Positions 15,569 to 23,677 of a DNA stretch of 40,983 bases are shown here, in pieces (within the stretch, counting starts at the first letter, position 1; the number at the start of each line of letters is the position of its first letter). Source of the DNA: Nitrospira sp. (GTDB lineage: Bacteria > Nitrospirota > Nitrospiria > Nitrospirales > Nitrospiraceae); assembly GCA_020853775.1 (NCBI GenBank), contig JADYYH010000041.1, positions 1 to 40,983 of the forward strand. The letters are read 5' to 3'. Under the pieces are notes generated by a model, which saw nothing but the letters and a program-made list of their open reading frames with translations, had not been told where the DNA came from and did no database searches. The position numbers and the translations under genes are program-made.

Positions 15569-17017
15569 TTAGAAGTACGTGGCTGCCTGAATTAAGAATC
15601 CGTTTCCATTCAACGGGCTGCCTGCATTGCCGAGGTCTCCGGCGGCTACCAGTCCCTTTGCATCCTGCTGAGTATTAAATTGCCAATCGAATTTGATAAC
15701 TGTGTCTTCAATCGGCCGGAAATTGAGACCGAGGGTTAGACGCTCAAGTTTTCGCTGACCACCCAAAGCATTCTGCTTCGTGCGATCGTCCGTGTCGGTA
15801 TTAACCTGCTCCCACCGAACGACTGCTGTAAACGTGGAGGCATCGGTAAAGTGACTAGGGGCCCACTTTTTCAAGAATTCCGGCATGAAATGATAATTCC
15901 CCTGAATGTAATACCCCTGCATGCCGGCCGGGCCGATACCTCTATTAGCAACGCCGGTCGCATTGTTGTTGCTGATTCTCGTCCAAGCCGATTCTCCAAT
16001 GATTTCGAACGGCCCTCTTTGTAGAGTCCAGTCCAAAGCAAACATGTCAATGTAGCCGGCTCCGACAGCGCCAGCCGCCGGTTTGTAGGCCCCATGGTAG
16101 CCTGATCCTGCGATTTCAATGCCCAGCATCGGGCTGAACGCGATACGGCCCACGACGGCCTTATTGTCATCACGATCGCGGGACACGCTGCCTCGGGCGC
16201 TTCGTATACCGAGGTCGGTGATGCCGCCCGCTGTCTGGCTCATTCCGTTGACCGCATAGACTTCATAGTCCAACTTCGAGCGTGATGAGGGATACAAGGT
16301 TCCGTATATACCGGCTCCGGCTTCGAACCAGGTGCTGGGGATTACGATGCGTGAGACCATTGGTCGATCGACGAGATCGTTCAATGGTGAGTCGTGCAGT
16401 AAGTTAAACTTGCCGACCGGCATCAGCAAAATCCCGGCGCGGAGGTTGATGGCTTCGTCGATCAAATAGTCCAATTGGGCGAACTCGATCTGTATGGAGC
16501 CGTCAGTGCCCTGCGGGGCGTTTGGTCCGCCACGTTCAATTTCAATTTCTGTTGCGAACTTGATGTGGTCGGTAATATCTGCATAGATGAAGGGTACCAA
16601 GCGCTGTTGCCCGAAGGAATTACGGCTTGGATTGTCCAAATTTTGTCGTGACAGAGAGTTGTACATGACGTCGGCATATCCGCCGACCGTCGCTTTCGGA
16701 GCACTCAAGAACGGCTTGGCGTAGATCAACTTTCCGGAGCCGGTTGAGCTAAATCCTAATGGAATCTTTTCCTCGCCCTTTCGCTCAACCCGAATGTCAG
16801 TAATCGGACCGGATGACACCGGATATTGTGGGGAGGAGGTGGCTTCAGCCTGTCCTTGTGGTGTACCGCCTTCACGCCGTTGATGTTCCTGCAGCCGCTT
16901 CTCAACTGCTTCGTCAACCAGTTTCTTGATCTCCTCCGGGGTCATGTTTTCCGCCAAAGCCGGCATCACCGGTAGACTGGCCAGAACGAGAGCCCCGAGG
17001 ATTGCCCGGATCTTCAT
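15569..17017 (-). CDS. outer-membrane porin
   Basis: The 482-residue protein has a signal peptide (about 1-22, ending ALA), then a charged helical segment (TPEEIKKLVDEAVEKRLQEHQ) like the coiled-coil periplasmic stalks of trimeric porins, a Pro/Gln linker, and a long amphipathic beta-strand region to a C-terminal aromatic (ATYF). That layout matches phosphate-selective-porin (OprO/OprP) type and related porins. The ATG at 17017 is used because GGAGG lies five bases upstream; an earlier ATG at 17029 overlaps that ribosome site. It is the second gene of the Fur-box operon, after the Com-like gene. The substrate is unknown. Confidence 0.85.
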   Translation of the reverse strand: MKIRAILGALVLASLPVMPALAENMTPEEIKKLVDEAVEKRLQEHQRREGGTPQGQAEATSSPQYPVSSGPITDIRVERKGEEKIPLGFSSTGSGKLIYAKPFLSAPKATVGGYADVMYNSLSRQNLDNPSRNSFGQQRLVPFIYADITDHIKFATEIEIERGGPNAPQGTDGSIQIEFAQLDYLIDEAINLRAGILLMPVGKFNLLHDSPLNDLVDRPMVSRIVIPSTWFEAGAGIYGTLYPSSRSKLDYEVYAVNGMSQTAGGITDLGIRSARGSVSRDRDDNKAVVGRIAFSPMLGIEIAGSGYHGAYKPAAGAVGAGYIDMFALDWTLQRGPFEIIGESAWTRISNNNATGVANRGIGPAGMQGYYIQGNYHFMPEFLKKWAPSHFTDASTFTAVVRWEQVNTDTDDRTKQNALGGQRKLERLTLGLNFRPIEDTVIKFDWQFNTQQDAKGLVAAGDLGNAGSPLNGNGFLIQAATYF

Positions 17018-17150
17018 GGGTTCCTCCATCCGCGAGTAAAGTTTTTGTTGGACTCGGGACTCAAAGGTCTCTGGTCTACCTTGAAAATCAGCATGCGAGA
17101 TTCAGGTTCGGGAGTGGTCCGGTTGGCGAGGCCTCCTTTCGTAGATCGAA

Positions 17151-17330
17151 TCATGCTGTGACTGCGCCCCAGCCTTCGATTGCGGTAAATGGGATGACGA
17201 CGATGCGCTTACAGCGTTTGCATTTGAGTTCGATCCCTTGTCCACGGACTTTGGCAATGAGTTGCCCGCACTCACAGCGTGTTTCGCTGTCCTGGCATAA
17301 GGAGGGGATTACATTATTGCTAGGTGTCAT
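17151..17330 (-). CDS. Com-like zinc-ribbon regulator, copy 2
   Basis: The 59-residue protein reads TRCECGQLIAKVRGQGIELK and then CKRCKRIVVIPF, with zinc ligands C19, C21, C37 and C40 and an extra C12. It is clearly related to copy 1 at 12603-12770: both have RCxCGQLIA, then KxKCxRCxR and a final P. This is the Com layout of phage Mu, a zinc-binding translational activator. It is the first gene behind the Fur-type promoter and lies 133 bases ahead of the porin gene. The start has no strong ribosome site (CTTCAATCACT precedes it). Role proposed: RNA or DNA regulator of the envelope genes downstream. Confidence 0.7.
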   Translation of the reverse strand: MTPSNNVIPSLCQDSETRCECGQLIAKVRGQGIELKCKRCKRIVVIPFTAIEGWGAVTA

Positions 17331-17353
17331 AGTGATTGAAGTTTTGTGTTCAT

Positions 17354-17400
17354 GAAATTGAGAACGATTATTAATATCCTGATCAGCGCGGGAATGTCAA
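17354..17400 (-). promoter_or_regulatory. Fur-box promoter of the Com/porin/flavoprotein operon
   Basis: On the minus strand TTGACA (17400-17395) is a perfect -35, followed by an 18-base spacer and TATTAA (17376-17371). A Fur box overlaps the -10 and expected start. On the plus strand the 19-mer 17354-17372 matches the classical GATAATGATAATCATTATC at 13 positions, and TGAGAACGATTATTA fits the 7-1-7 form. This is the most convincing promoter in the window. Confidence 0.68.
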
Positions 17401-17671
17401 GTCTGAAGATCGATGGAATGTTGGCTTCTCAGGTGCTCGCTGACATATCGAGCCGGATTAAGCCTTGATAATCGAAGTTGCCGGCAGGTTCCCTCCAGGT
17501 GGGTGATGTAATGACGCTGGATGTGAACAGGGGATTTACATTTGGCCTCGTTGCCGGAGAATATGGGCTTCTTCATGTTGCTCTTCAGCCCGTGGTACAG
17601 GCTAATGAAGGGCGAGCAGTATTTCGAAAACTGTTGTGTAGTCCAGTTGCAGATCCACTGGAGGTGGGCAA
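17401..17671. other. intergenic stretch before apbE, no convincing gene
   Basis: About 270 bases lie between the divergent porin operon promoter and apbE. Both strands have open frames of 67-93 codons, including a minus-strand frame ending YVSEHLRSQHSIDLQT that overlaps the porin-operon -35 and the apbE start. None has a ribosome site or a family I recognise. It may be leader or decayed sequence. I see no clear promoter for apbE here. Confidence 0.4.
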
Positions 17672-18700
17672 GTGTCAATGAGATATCGCCTTGTGCTGTC
17701 GTGTTTGGGCTGTCTGCTGTTTTTAGCTGGATGCGTGACTACAAAGTTTGACCAGACGCCGGTTGTGGTGAAAAGAACACAGATGCAGATGGGAACGTTG
17801 GTGACGATTACATCGGTGGCATTGGATCGGCAGCATGCGCATGAGGCGGCATCGGCTGGATTTCAAGAAATTCATCGTTTAGAAGAGTTGCTCAGTACCT
17901 GGATTGCAACCAGCGAGCTCTCGCGAGTGAATGCTGCAGCGGGAAAGGTGCCCATCCGGGTCAGCGCCGACACGCTGAAGGTGCTGGAAGCCTCGCTTGA
18001 AATGGCACGAATGACGGAGGGAGGTTTTAATATTCTTGTTGGCCCTGCGGTTGAAGCCTGGAGTGTGCTCGATCGGCAGAAAGTTCCATCGGCTTTGCAA
18101 TTGGAAGCGGTGCGACCGCTCACCGATTTGCGTTCGCTGCACGTGAACGCTGAGCAGCGCACGGTTTATTTGGCTAAGCCTGGTATGCGGATGGACGTTG
18201 GTGGCATCGGCAAAGGCTTTGCCGCTGACATGGCTGTTGTTGCCATGCAAAAGGCCGGAGCCACTGCCGGAGTTGTGGCTCTCTCGGGAGATATGCGGAC
18301 CTTCGGGCAACTGCCGGGTGGCAGCAGATTTCCCTTCGGCATTCGACATCCACGTCGGGAAGAGGCAGTGCTGGCCTTCATCGATCTTCAGGACGAGGCG
18401 ATCTCAACGGCTGGTGACTATGAGCGATATTTTGAGCAAGCCGGAGTGCGTTATCACCATATTCTGGATCCGATCACCTTGCAGCCGGCGCGTGATTGTC
18501 AGAGTGTGACCGTTGTCGCTCGTGATGGGCTGATGGCTGATGGTCTGGATACCGGCATCTTCGTCATGGGACGTGAGCGAGGGTTGGCGCTAATCGAACG
18601 GTTACCGGGAGTCGGTGCGGTGATCGTGGATCGTAGCGGCGAGATTTGGATTTCTTCCTATCTGAAAGGAAGGGTGAGAATGAATGCAGCTCATGAGTGA
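17672..18700 (+). CDS. apbE: FAD:protein FMN transferase, lipoprotein form
   Basis: The 342-residue protein has a lipoprotein signal with lipobox LAGC near residues 18-21 and the ApbE fold. Typical elements are MGTLVTITSVALD, the DVGGIGKGFAADM loop, ALSGDMRTFG, and HHILDPITLQPARDC, which is the HxxDPxTG-like FAD-binding stretch with TG changed to TL. It uses FAD to attach FMN to Thr or Ser of FMN-binding domains outside the cytoplasm. The obvious client is the SGAT protein at 14376-15062. The GTG at 17672 has GGAGG seven bases upstream and is preferred to the ATG two codons later. A small lipoprotein gene overlaps its end. Confidence 0.88.
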   Translation: MSMRYRLVLSCLGCLLFLAGCVTTKFDQTPVVVKRTQMQMGTLVTITSVALDRQHAHEAASAGFQEIHRLEELLSTWIATSELSRVNAAAGKVPIRVSADTLKVLEASLEMARMTEGGFNILVGPAVEAWSVLDRQKVPSALQLEAVRPLTDLRSLHVNAEQRTVYLAKPGMRMDVGGIGKGFAADMAVVAMQKAGATAGVVALSGDMRTFGQLPGGSRFPFGIRHPRREEAVLAFIDLQDEAISTAGDYERYFEQAGVRYHHILDPITLQPARDCQSVTVVARDGLMADGLDTGIFVMGRERGLALIERLPGVGAVIVDRSGEIWISSYLKGRVRMNAAHE

Positions 18701-19055
18701 TTCTATTCGAGGTAAAAGTTCGGCTTCCGGCTCGGCCCGTCATCGGCGTTGGAGGGCTAGGCTCGTAAGCACGGTCCTGACTCTAGTGACATTGAGCGCG
18801 TGCAGTGGCGGTTCCAAGTACTTTCAGGATGCGATCAACCAGGCGACGCGGGACATGGTCGGCAAACGCTATGGAACACCCCACAAAACCCAGGCGACCG
18901 TCGATGGTGGAGAAGCGTGGACCTATTTCGAGCGTGGCAGCGGGACGGCGGGTTTCGGCGGTCAAGTGCGAGGAACTGGTTGCCGAGCCTATGTTTTGAC
19001 GTTCGACAAGGAGATGGTTTTGCGGGGTTGGGAACAGTTGCCCTGCCAGGGATGA
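18684..19055 (+). CDS. small lipoprotein after apbE, BamE/SmpA-like flavour
   Basis: The 123-residue protein has a basic N-terminus (RHRRWRAR), a hydrophobic segment and lipobox LSAC. The mature part has MVGKRYGTPHK, GEAWTYFERG and AYVLTFDKEMVLRGWEQ, which resembles the short beta-alpha-beta lipoproteins of the BamE/SmpA group. Similarity is by eye only. The ATG at 18684 overlaps the last 17 bases of apbE, with GGAAGGG upstream, so the two are co-translated. It ends ten bases before the stop of the convergent tonB gene, without room for a terminator. Confidence 0.65.
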   Translation: MQLMSDSIRGKSSASGSARHRRWRARLVSTVLTLVTLSACSGGSKYFQDAINQATRDMVGKRYGTPHKTQATVDGGEAWTYFERGSGTAGFGGQVRGTGCRAYVLTFDKEMVLRGWEQLPCQG

Positions 19056-19065
19056 CCCCTCCGGC

Positions 19066-20010
19066 TTATCGGTCCAAGGAGTAACCGAGGGGAATTTGCA
19101 TCGTGACAAAAGACTTTTCGAGAGGCTGGGAGAGAGGGATAGGCGAGGCTTGCCGAATCGTCTCCAGTGCGGCCTGATCGAGTACGCTATGTCCGGAACT
19201 CTTCGCAATTGTGGCTGACGCAATGTGCCCGTCTTCCCGAATCACGATTCGCACGACCACCCGCCCTTCCAAACGCTGTAATCTCGCCGTCGCAGGATAT
19301 TGTTTGAATGTTTCGAGACGTTGCAGCAAGGGGCCTGTGAGCCAGCCGTAGTCTGGCTTTCTCGGGGCCTGAATCGCAGGGCTCAAAGGGGCAAGTGACG
19401 CCATGGGCGGTGGAGTTACAGCCGCTTCGGGCGACGGCGATGTGCTGTTTCCCGGGAGACGTGCAGCATCCGTCGGGGGCAGGTCCGAGGGGGGAGATGG
19501 GATATCTGGGAGCGGTTCTGTGGACTTAGAGGTTGCGTTGAGCGGAGGCTGAGGCTCTTGTTCCGCTTCCCGTGATTCGTGGGGAGGTGGAGACGTCGAG
19601 CGTTCGACCGGCTGCTGAAACTCCTTCCGCTGTGGAGGCATGACGGGGTGGGCTGCGGGGAGTCGCTCTACCGCCAAAGCAGATCGTAGCGGAGTCGGCG
19701 CCGTCGGAAGGGATGTCCGAGGGGATGAGGCCCGCGTGGAGGCTGTCTGAAGGTTTCGCGGAGCGGGTTGGGCAGGTGTCGAGGTAGCCGTCTGCGGCCT
19801 GGGTGACTCTACGACCGGTCGTGTTGATGGCGAGCTCTTGATCACCCTGACGTCCCAATGGAACGACGATGACGGCGGGGCTAGCCCGATCTTGGCGGCG
19901 AATAGTGCGGCTAAGAAGACGGCTGTGCCATGCAGGCAGAGCGAGATGATCCACCCGCTTGCACGCAAGCGGACGAAGGCGTCCGGCGTGCCGGGATGGG
20001 AGTCGGTCAT
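19066..20010 (-). CDS. tonB: TonB energy transducer (ExbBD-linked)
   Basis: The 314-residue protein has an N-terminal helix (about 17-44), a Pro/Ser/Thr-rich periplasmic spacer, and a C-terminal TonB domain (about 220-314) with FKQYPATARLQRLEGRVVVRI. The ATG overlaps the exbD stop (ATGA). It works with ExbB and ExbD to energise outer-membrane receptors. It is similar to the TonB at 6285-7460 both in the helix (RASGWIISLCLHGTAV against RASAWGISLCLHALAV) and the C-terminal domain, so the two are paralogues serving different receptors or sharing this ExbBD. Confidence 0.9.
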   Translation of the reverse strand: MTDSHPGTPDAFVRLRASGWIISLCLHGTAVFLAALFAAKIGLAPPSSSFHWDVRVIKSSPSTRPVVESPRPQTATSTPAQPAPRNLQTASTRASSPRTSLPTAPTPLRSALAVERLPAAHPVMPPQRKEFQQPVERSTSPPPHESREAEQEPQPPLNATSKSTEPLPDIPSPPSDLPPTDAARLPGNSTSPSPEAAVTPPPMASLAPLSPAIQAPRKPDYGWLTGPLLQRLETFKQYPATARLQRLEGRVVVRIVIREDGHIASATIAKSSGHSVLDQAALETIRQASPIPLSQPLEKSFVTMQIPLGYSLDR

Positions 20011-20381
20011 AGGCGCACGACCTCTAGGCTGACGGATTGGAACCCCAGGCCACGGATCTCATCCACAACCGACACAAAACGCTCCAGCAGTGTGACCTTG
20101 TCGGCTCGCACGACGACCAGGGATTCGCGCGGGTGAGCGACGAGCATGCTTTTGAGGCCATCGGCCGGAACAGGGCGGTCGTTTAAAAACAGCTCTCCGT
20201 TGGCAGTCAACGTTACGACGACGGGGACATCCTTATGATCCCCGGCCTCCTTCGCCTTAGCGAGATTGACGGGAATTTGGCCCGTGCTAATGAAGGTCGC
20301 AGTCGTCAGGACGATGACGAGCAGCACTAACATCACATCGACCAACGGAATGACGTTGATCTGATTAACCTCTCGTTCCAT
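20007..20381 (-). CDS. exbD: ExbD biopolymer transport subunit
   Basis: The 124-residue protein has a short cytoplasmic N-terminus, one membrane helix (about 12-32) carrying the essential Asp in LVDVMLVLLVIVL, and a periplasmic ExbD/TolR domain (VVVTLTANGELFLNDRPVP). The gene overlaps exbB by 17 bases and tonB by four, indicating tight translational coupling. It forms the proton channel with ExbB. Confidence 0.93.
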   Translation of the reverse strand: MEREVNQINVIPLVDVMLVLLVIVLTTATFISTGQIPVNLAKAKEAGDHKDVPVVVTLTANGELFLNDRPVPADGLKSMLVAHPRESLVVVRADKVTLLERFVSVVDEIRGLGFQSVSLEVVRL

Positions 20382-20796
20382 GTTGCACCTTATAGGTCGT
20401 CAGTAGTTCAGCGACGCGTCGGCGAAGAATATTGTTCATGACAACGCAGGGGATGGCCACGAGCAGACCGACAGCCGTCGCCTTGAGAGCCAGGCTCAGG
20501 CCGATCATGATGGTATTCACGGCCATGGTTCCCGAGGTGCCCATCGTATGAAAGGTCATCATAATGCCTAGCACCGTGCCCAGCAATCCGATGTACGGTG
20601 CATTGGCTGCGACGGTCCCGATGATGACGAGTCGCTTGGTGAGCGCCATTTCAAACGTCTGAACGTCGGTAAACTGCGCCAGATTTACGCGTCGATAGTA
20701 GAGCCATCGCTCGATCGCGACAGCGACGGACCATACGCTCAACCCAATCAACAGACCAATGATTCCATACTCAACCGCATTTTTCAGGACGTCCAT
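20365..20796 (-). CDS. exbB: ExbB biopolymer transport subunit
   Basis: The 143-residue protein is a short ExbB/MotA/TolQ-type channel protein with three helices (about 10-29, 58-80, 95-120). The conserved ANAPYIGLLGTVLGIM motif precedes the second helix and SLALKATAVGLLVAIP covers the third. GGAGG lies eight bases before the ATG. It starts 113 bases after the ferric-iron ABC ATPase gene on the same strand; hairpins occur in that gap (20830-20905), so it may be a separate transcript or read-through from the Fur promoter at 24755. Confidence 0.92.
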   Translation of the reverse strand: MDVLKNAVEYGIIGLLIGLSVWSVAVAIERWLYYRRVNLAQFTDVQTFEMALTKRLVIIGTVAANAPYIGLLGTVLGIMMTFHTMGTSGTMAVNTIMIGLSLALKATAVGLLVAIPCVVMNNILRRRVAELLTTYKVQHGTRG

Positions 20797-20909
20797 TCGT
20801 TGCTCCTCCAGCTCTCACTGTTATTGCCGGGCGGGGGCAGCCCGCATAACATCGCTACGGATGTCTTTCTCCATCGTGTTCGGTCTCGCGTAAGGCGAGT
20901 GGTCTGATG

Positions 20910-22061
20910 TCACGCCACCACCGTCGGGGAGCCGGGTGGTTGCGGAAACAAGACCGTGTGGGTCGCCACCACGCGAAGGGCAATGGCCGTCCCAACCTGG
21001 TAAATGCTCAGGGATGATTCGCTACTATGCACGATTTGCCCCGAGGGTAGTTGGATCGTGTAGACATTCTCCGACCCCTTGAATTGCCGTGCAAGGATAC
21101 GGGCCGCGGCTCCTTTGGTCGGGACGATGTGAATGTCGTCAGGGCGAATCATCACGACGACATGCGTGCCCGTCGCGAGGTGTTGGGTATTGGGAAAGTC
21201 TCCGATTTCGGTCGTCACCAGGTGGTGCGTCACGACGCCGGCGATAAAGTCCGCCTGTCCGACAAAATCGGCAACGAACGGAGTGGTCGGCAGGTGGTAA
21301 ATGGCTTCAGGCGTATCGAATTGTTCCAGACGCCCCTTGTTCAAGACCGCCACACGATCAGCCATCGAAAAGGCTTCATCATGATCATGGGTGACAAGAA
21401 TGGCTGTGGTTTTGGTTTGTCTCAGCAGGGCATGAAGGTCCTGGCGCATGCGACTGGCCATATCCGGATCGAGATTGCTGAACGGTTCGTCGAGGAGGAG
21501 GAGCACTGGACGAAGCGCAAGCGCCCTGGCGAGAGCGACGCGTTGCTGTTGACCGCCGGAGAGTTCATGCGGATACCGGTGTCCTAAGCCATGCAGGCCG
21601 GTTAACGTGAGCAGGTCATCCACGATCGCCTGTTGTTCGGTTCGTGGAAGGTGCCGTAGCCCGAAGGCAATGTTCTTTTCGACCCGTAAGTGCGGGAACA
21701 GCGCATATTCTTGGAACACCATGCCGATATGCCGCTGTTCGGTCGGAATCATGGTATCCCGAGAGGAGACCAGTTGGCCGGACAGCGCGATACTACCGGC
21801 GGTCACTCGCTCAAACCCTGCGATGGCTCGCAGGATAGTCGTTTTGCCGCAGCCGGAAGGACCGAGCAGGCAGAGAATCTCCCCTTGGTGGACCGTGAAG
21901 GTAATGCCCTCGATAGCCGGCCGGGTGGGCTCATATGCGCACGATACGTCGCGCAATTCGAGCACAGCCGATCGTTCGGCGGTCGTTTCCAAGGCATTCG
22001 GCATCATCCCGCCGGTAGTGGTGCCGTGCTCGCCTGTTATGGATTCGTTCACGGGGTTCAC
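20910..22061 (-). CDS. fbpC: ferric-iron ABC transporter ATPase
   Basis: The 383-residue ATPase has Walker A GPSGCGKT, signature LSGGQQQRVALARAL, Walker B LLLDEPFSNLD, H-loop VTHDHDEAFSMADR, and a C-terminal TOBE-type regulatory domain (about 270-370), as in FbpC, PotA and MalK. The gene context with an iron-type binding protein and a fused permease gives FbpC. It starts with GTG at 22061, overlapping the permease stop (GTGA). The N-terminus has about 28 residues of unstructured extension before the ATPase fold. Confidence 0.88.
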   Translation of the reverse strand: MNPVNESITGEHGTTTGGMMPNALETTAERSAVLELRDVSCAYEPTRPAIEGITFTVHQGEILCLLGPSGCGKTTILRAIAGFERVTAGSIALSGQLVSSRDTMIPTEQRHIGMVFQEYALFPHLRVEKNIAFGLRHLPRTEQQAIVDDLLTLTGLHGLGHRYPHELSGGQQQRVALARALALRPVLLLLDEPFSNLDPDMASRMRQDLHALLRQTKTTAILVTHDHDEAFSMADRVAVLNKGRLEQFDTPEAIYHLPTTPFVADFVGQADFIAGVVTHHLVTTEIGDFPNTQHLATGTHVVVMIRPDDIHIVPTKGAAARILARQFKGSENVYTIQLPSGQIVHSSESSLSIYQVGTAIALRVVATHTVLFPQPPGSPTVVA

Positions 22062-23674
22062 CTGATGCCCTCTTGCGCATCCCCACGCCAGTCCTTGGAA
22101 ACCAGCAGCATCAACGCGGGAAGGCTCAAGAGGACGATAAGCAATGCGGCCGGCGCCGCCAGTTGGTAATACTCTTCGCTGGCTTCCAGCCAGACGCGGA
22201 TTGCCAGTGTATCAAATCCCACTGGTCGTAACAGCAATGTGGCCGGAAGTTCTTTCATGGTTTGAAGAAACATCAACACCCACGCGGCAACAAATCCATT
22301 GCGGACGAGCGGAAGAGTAACACGCCACAGGCTTTGGTGGGTCGTGCACCCGAGGGTACGCGCGACTTCCTCGACATTCGGCGTTACTTGTTGCAGGGCG
22401 GGCTCCATCGATTGGAGGCCAACTGGAAGGAAATGCAGAATATAGGCAATGATCAGTACGACCACAGTCCCATACAATGCCGGTGCGAAGTGAGTGAAGA
22501 GTACGAGCACTGCCAGGGCGGCGACCGGCCCCGGTAACGCATAGCCGGCATAGGCGGCTTGCAGGCAGGCGATGTTCAGTCGTGAGGGGCGACGGCTGGC
22601 GAGGTAAGCCAGGGGGAGTCCGATGATGACCGCGCCGCAGGCTGCCAGTGCTGCCAGAAAACTGCTGTTCCAGATAAAGCCTAGGAAGCGTGTGTCCAAT
22701 GCGCCTTGAGAAATGGCCTCCATGCTCCAGTGGATCAACATGGCTGCAGGAATGCCAAACGCGGCTCCGAAGACCAGGACGACGTAGCCGGTGATCAGCG
22801 CTGTTCCAATGGGCCCTGCGTGGTGACGTGTCGATCGACGGTATCGACCGGATGTCTGATAGAAACGACTGCGTTGGCGAAACCAGCGTTCGGTCACCAG
22901 AAAGATGATGGCCATGACCACCAGCAGGAGGCTCAGGATGCTGGCGGCAGTGTGGTCGTACCGGCTGGTCATCTGTTGGTAAACCGCATAAGTCAGTGTT
23001 TGATACCGGAGTAAGGAGACCGCGCCGAAATCTGAGATCACGTAGAGAATGACCAGTGCCAGCCCTGCTGCAATGGCAGGGCGAATCAGGGGGAGCGTGA
23101 CTCGCCTGAGCGTAGCCCATGGAGAGACGCCGCAGGCGCGTGCCACCTCTTCAAACGAGACATTGAGATTCTGGAGTGCGCTGCGTACCAGCAGGTACAC
23201 GAAGGGAAAGGTGTCGAGGGCCATGACCATGGTAACCCCGGTAAAACTTTGGGGCCCTGGCAATCGGGCATCAGGGCCGAAGACCAGTTGCCACCACTGT
23301 TCCGCCGGGCCGCCCATTCCCAGTAAGTGGGCATAGACGTACGCCAGCACGTAAGTCGGCATGGCAAGTGGCAGCGCAAGCGCCCATTCCCAAATGCGGC
23401 GTCCGGGGAAATCGTACCGCACGGTGATCCAGGCCAGCGACACGCCTAACACCAATGTGATCAGCGCGACACCGACGGCCAGGGACAGCGTATTTCCTAA
23501 GAGTTCCGGAATGCGCGTGGACCAAAGACGGGTCCATACGGCTGGCGCGGCCGTCATCGCGACATAAACAATGTAGGCAGTAGGCAGGACCAGAAACGCG
23601 GCAGTGCCTAGACTAACCCACTGCAGTGAAGACGGCGCCTGGACTCTGGTCGCGGTAAGCATGCTTGGCCACAC
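22058..23674 (-). CDS. fbpB: ferric-iron ABC transporter permease (double permease domain)
   Basis: The 538-residue permease has two copies of the six-helix permease domain, each with the EAA loop: EEVARACGVSPWATLRRVTLP in the first half and EEVARTLGCTTHQSLWRVTLP in the second. That duplicated form is typical of FbpB/SfuB iron permeases. The GTG at 23674 lies three bases after the binding-protein stop; an ATG four codons later is an alternative. It translocates iron delivered by FbpA into the cytoplasm. Confidence 0.88.
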   Translation of the reverse strand: MWPSMLTATRVQAPSSLQWVSLGTAAFLVLPTAYIVYVAMTAAPAVWTRLWSTRIPELLGNTLSLAVGVALITLVLGVSLAWITVRYDFPGRRIWEWALALPLAMPTYVLAYVYAHLLGMGGPAEQWWQLVFGPDARLPGPQSFTGVTMVMALDTFPFVYLLVRSALQNLNVSFEEVARACGVSPWATLRRVTLPLIRPAIAAGLALVILYVISDFGAVSLLRYQTLTYAVYQQMTSRYDHTAASILSLLLVVMAIIFLVTERWFRQRSRFYQTSGRYRRSTRHHAGPIGTALITGYVVLVFGAAFGIPAAMLIHWSMEAISQGALDTRFLGFIWNSSFLAALAACGAVIIGLPLAYLASRRPSRLNIACLQAAYAGYALPGPVAALAVLVLFTHFAPALYGTVVVLIIAYILHFLPVGLQSMEPALQQVTPNVEEVARTLGCTTHQSLWRVTLPLVRNGFVAAWVLMFLQTMKELPATLLLRPVGFDTLAIRVWLEASEEYYQLAAPAALLIVLLSLPALMLLVSKDWRGDAQEGIR

Positions 23675-23677
23675 AGC

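Noticed and set aside
17397-17678. 93-codon minus-strand frame ending in a basic helical tail
   Set aside because: It overlaps the porin-operon -35 element and the apbE start, has no ribosome site, and resembles no family I know. Kept only as a note in the intergenic entry.
20830-20905. hairpins between the iron ABC ATPase gene and exbB as a firm terminator
   Set aside because: Two short GC stems are visible but neither has a T-run, so separation of the two operons is not proven.
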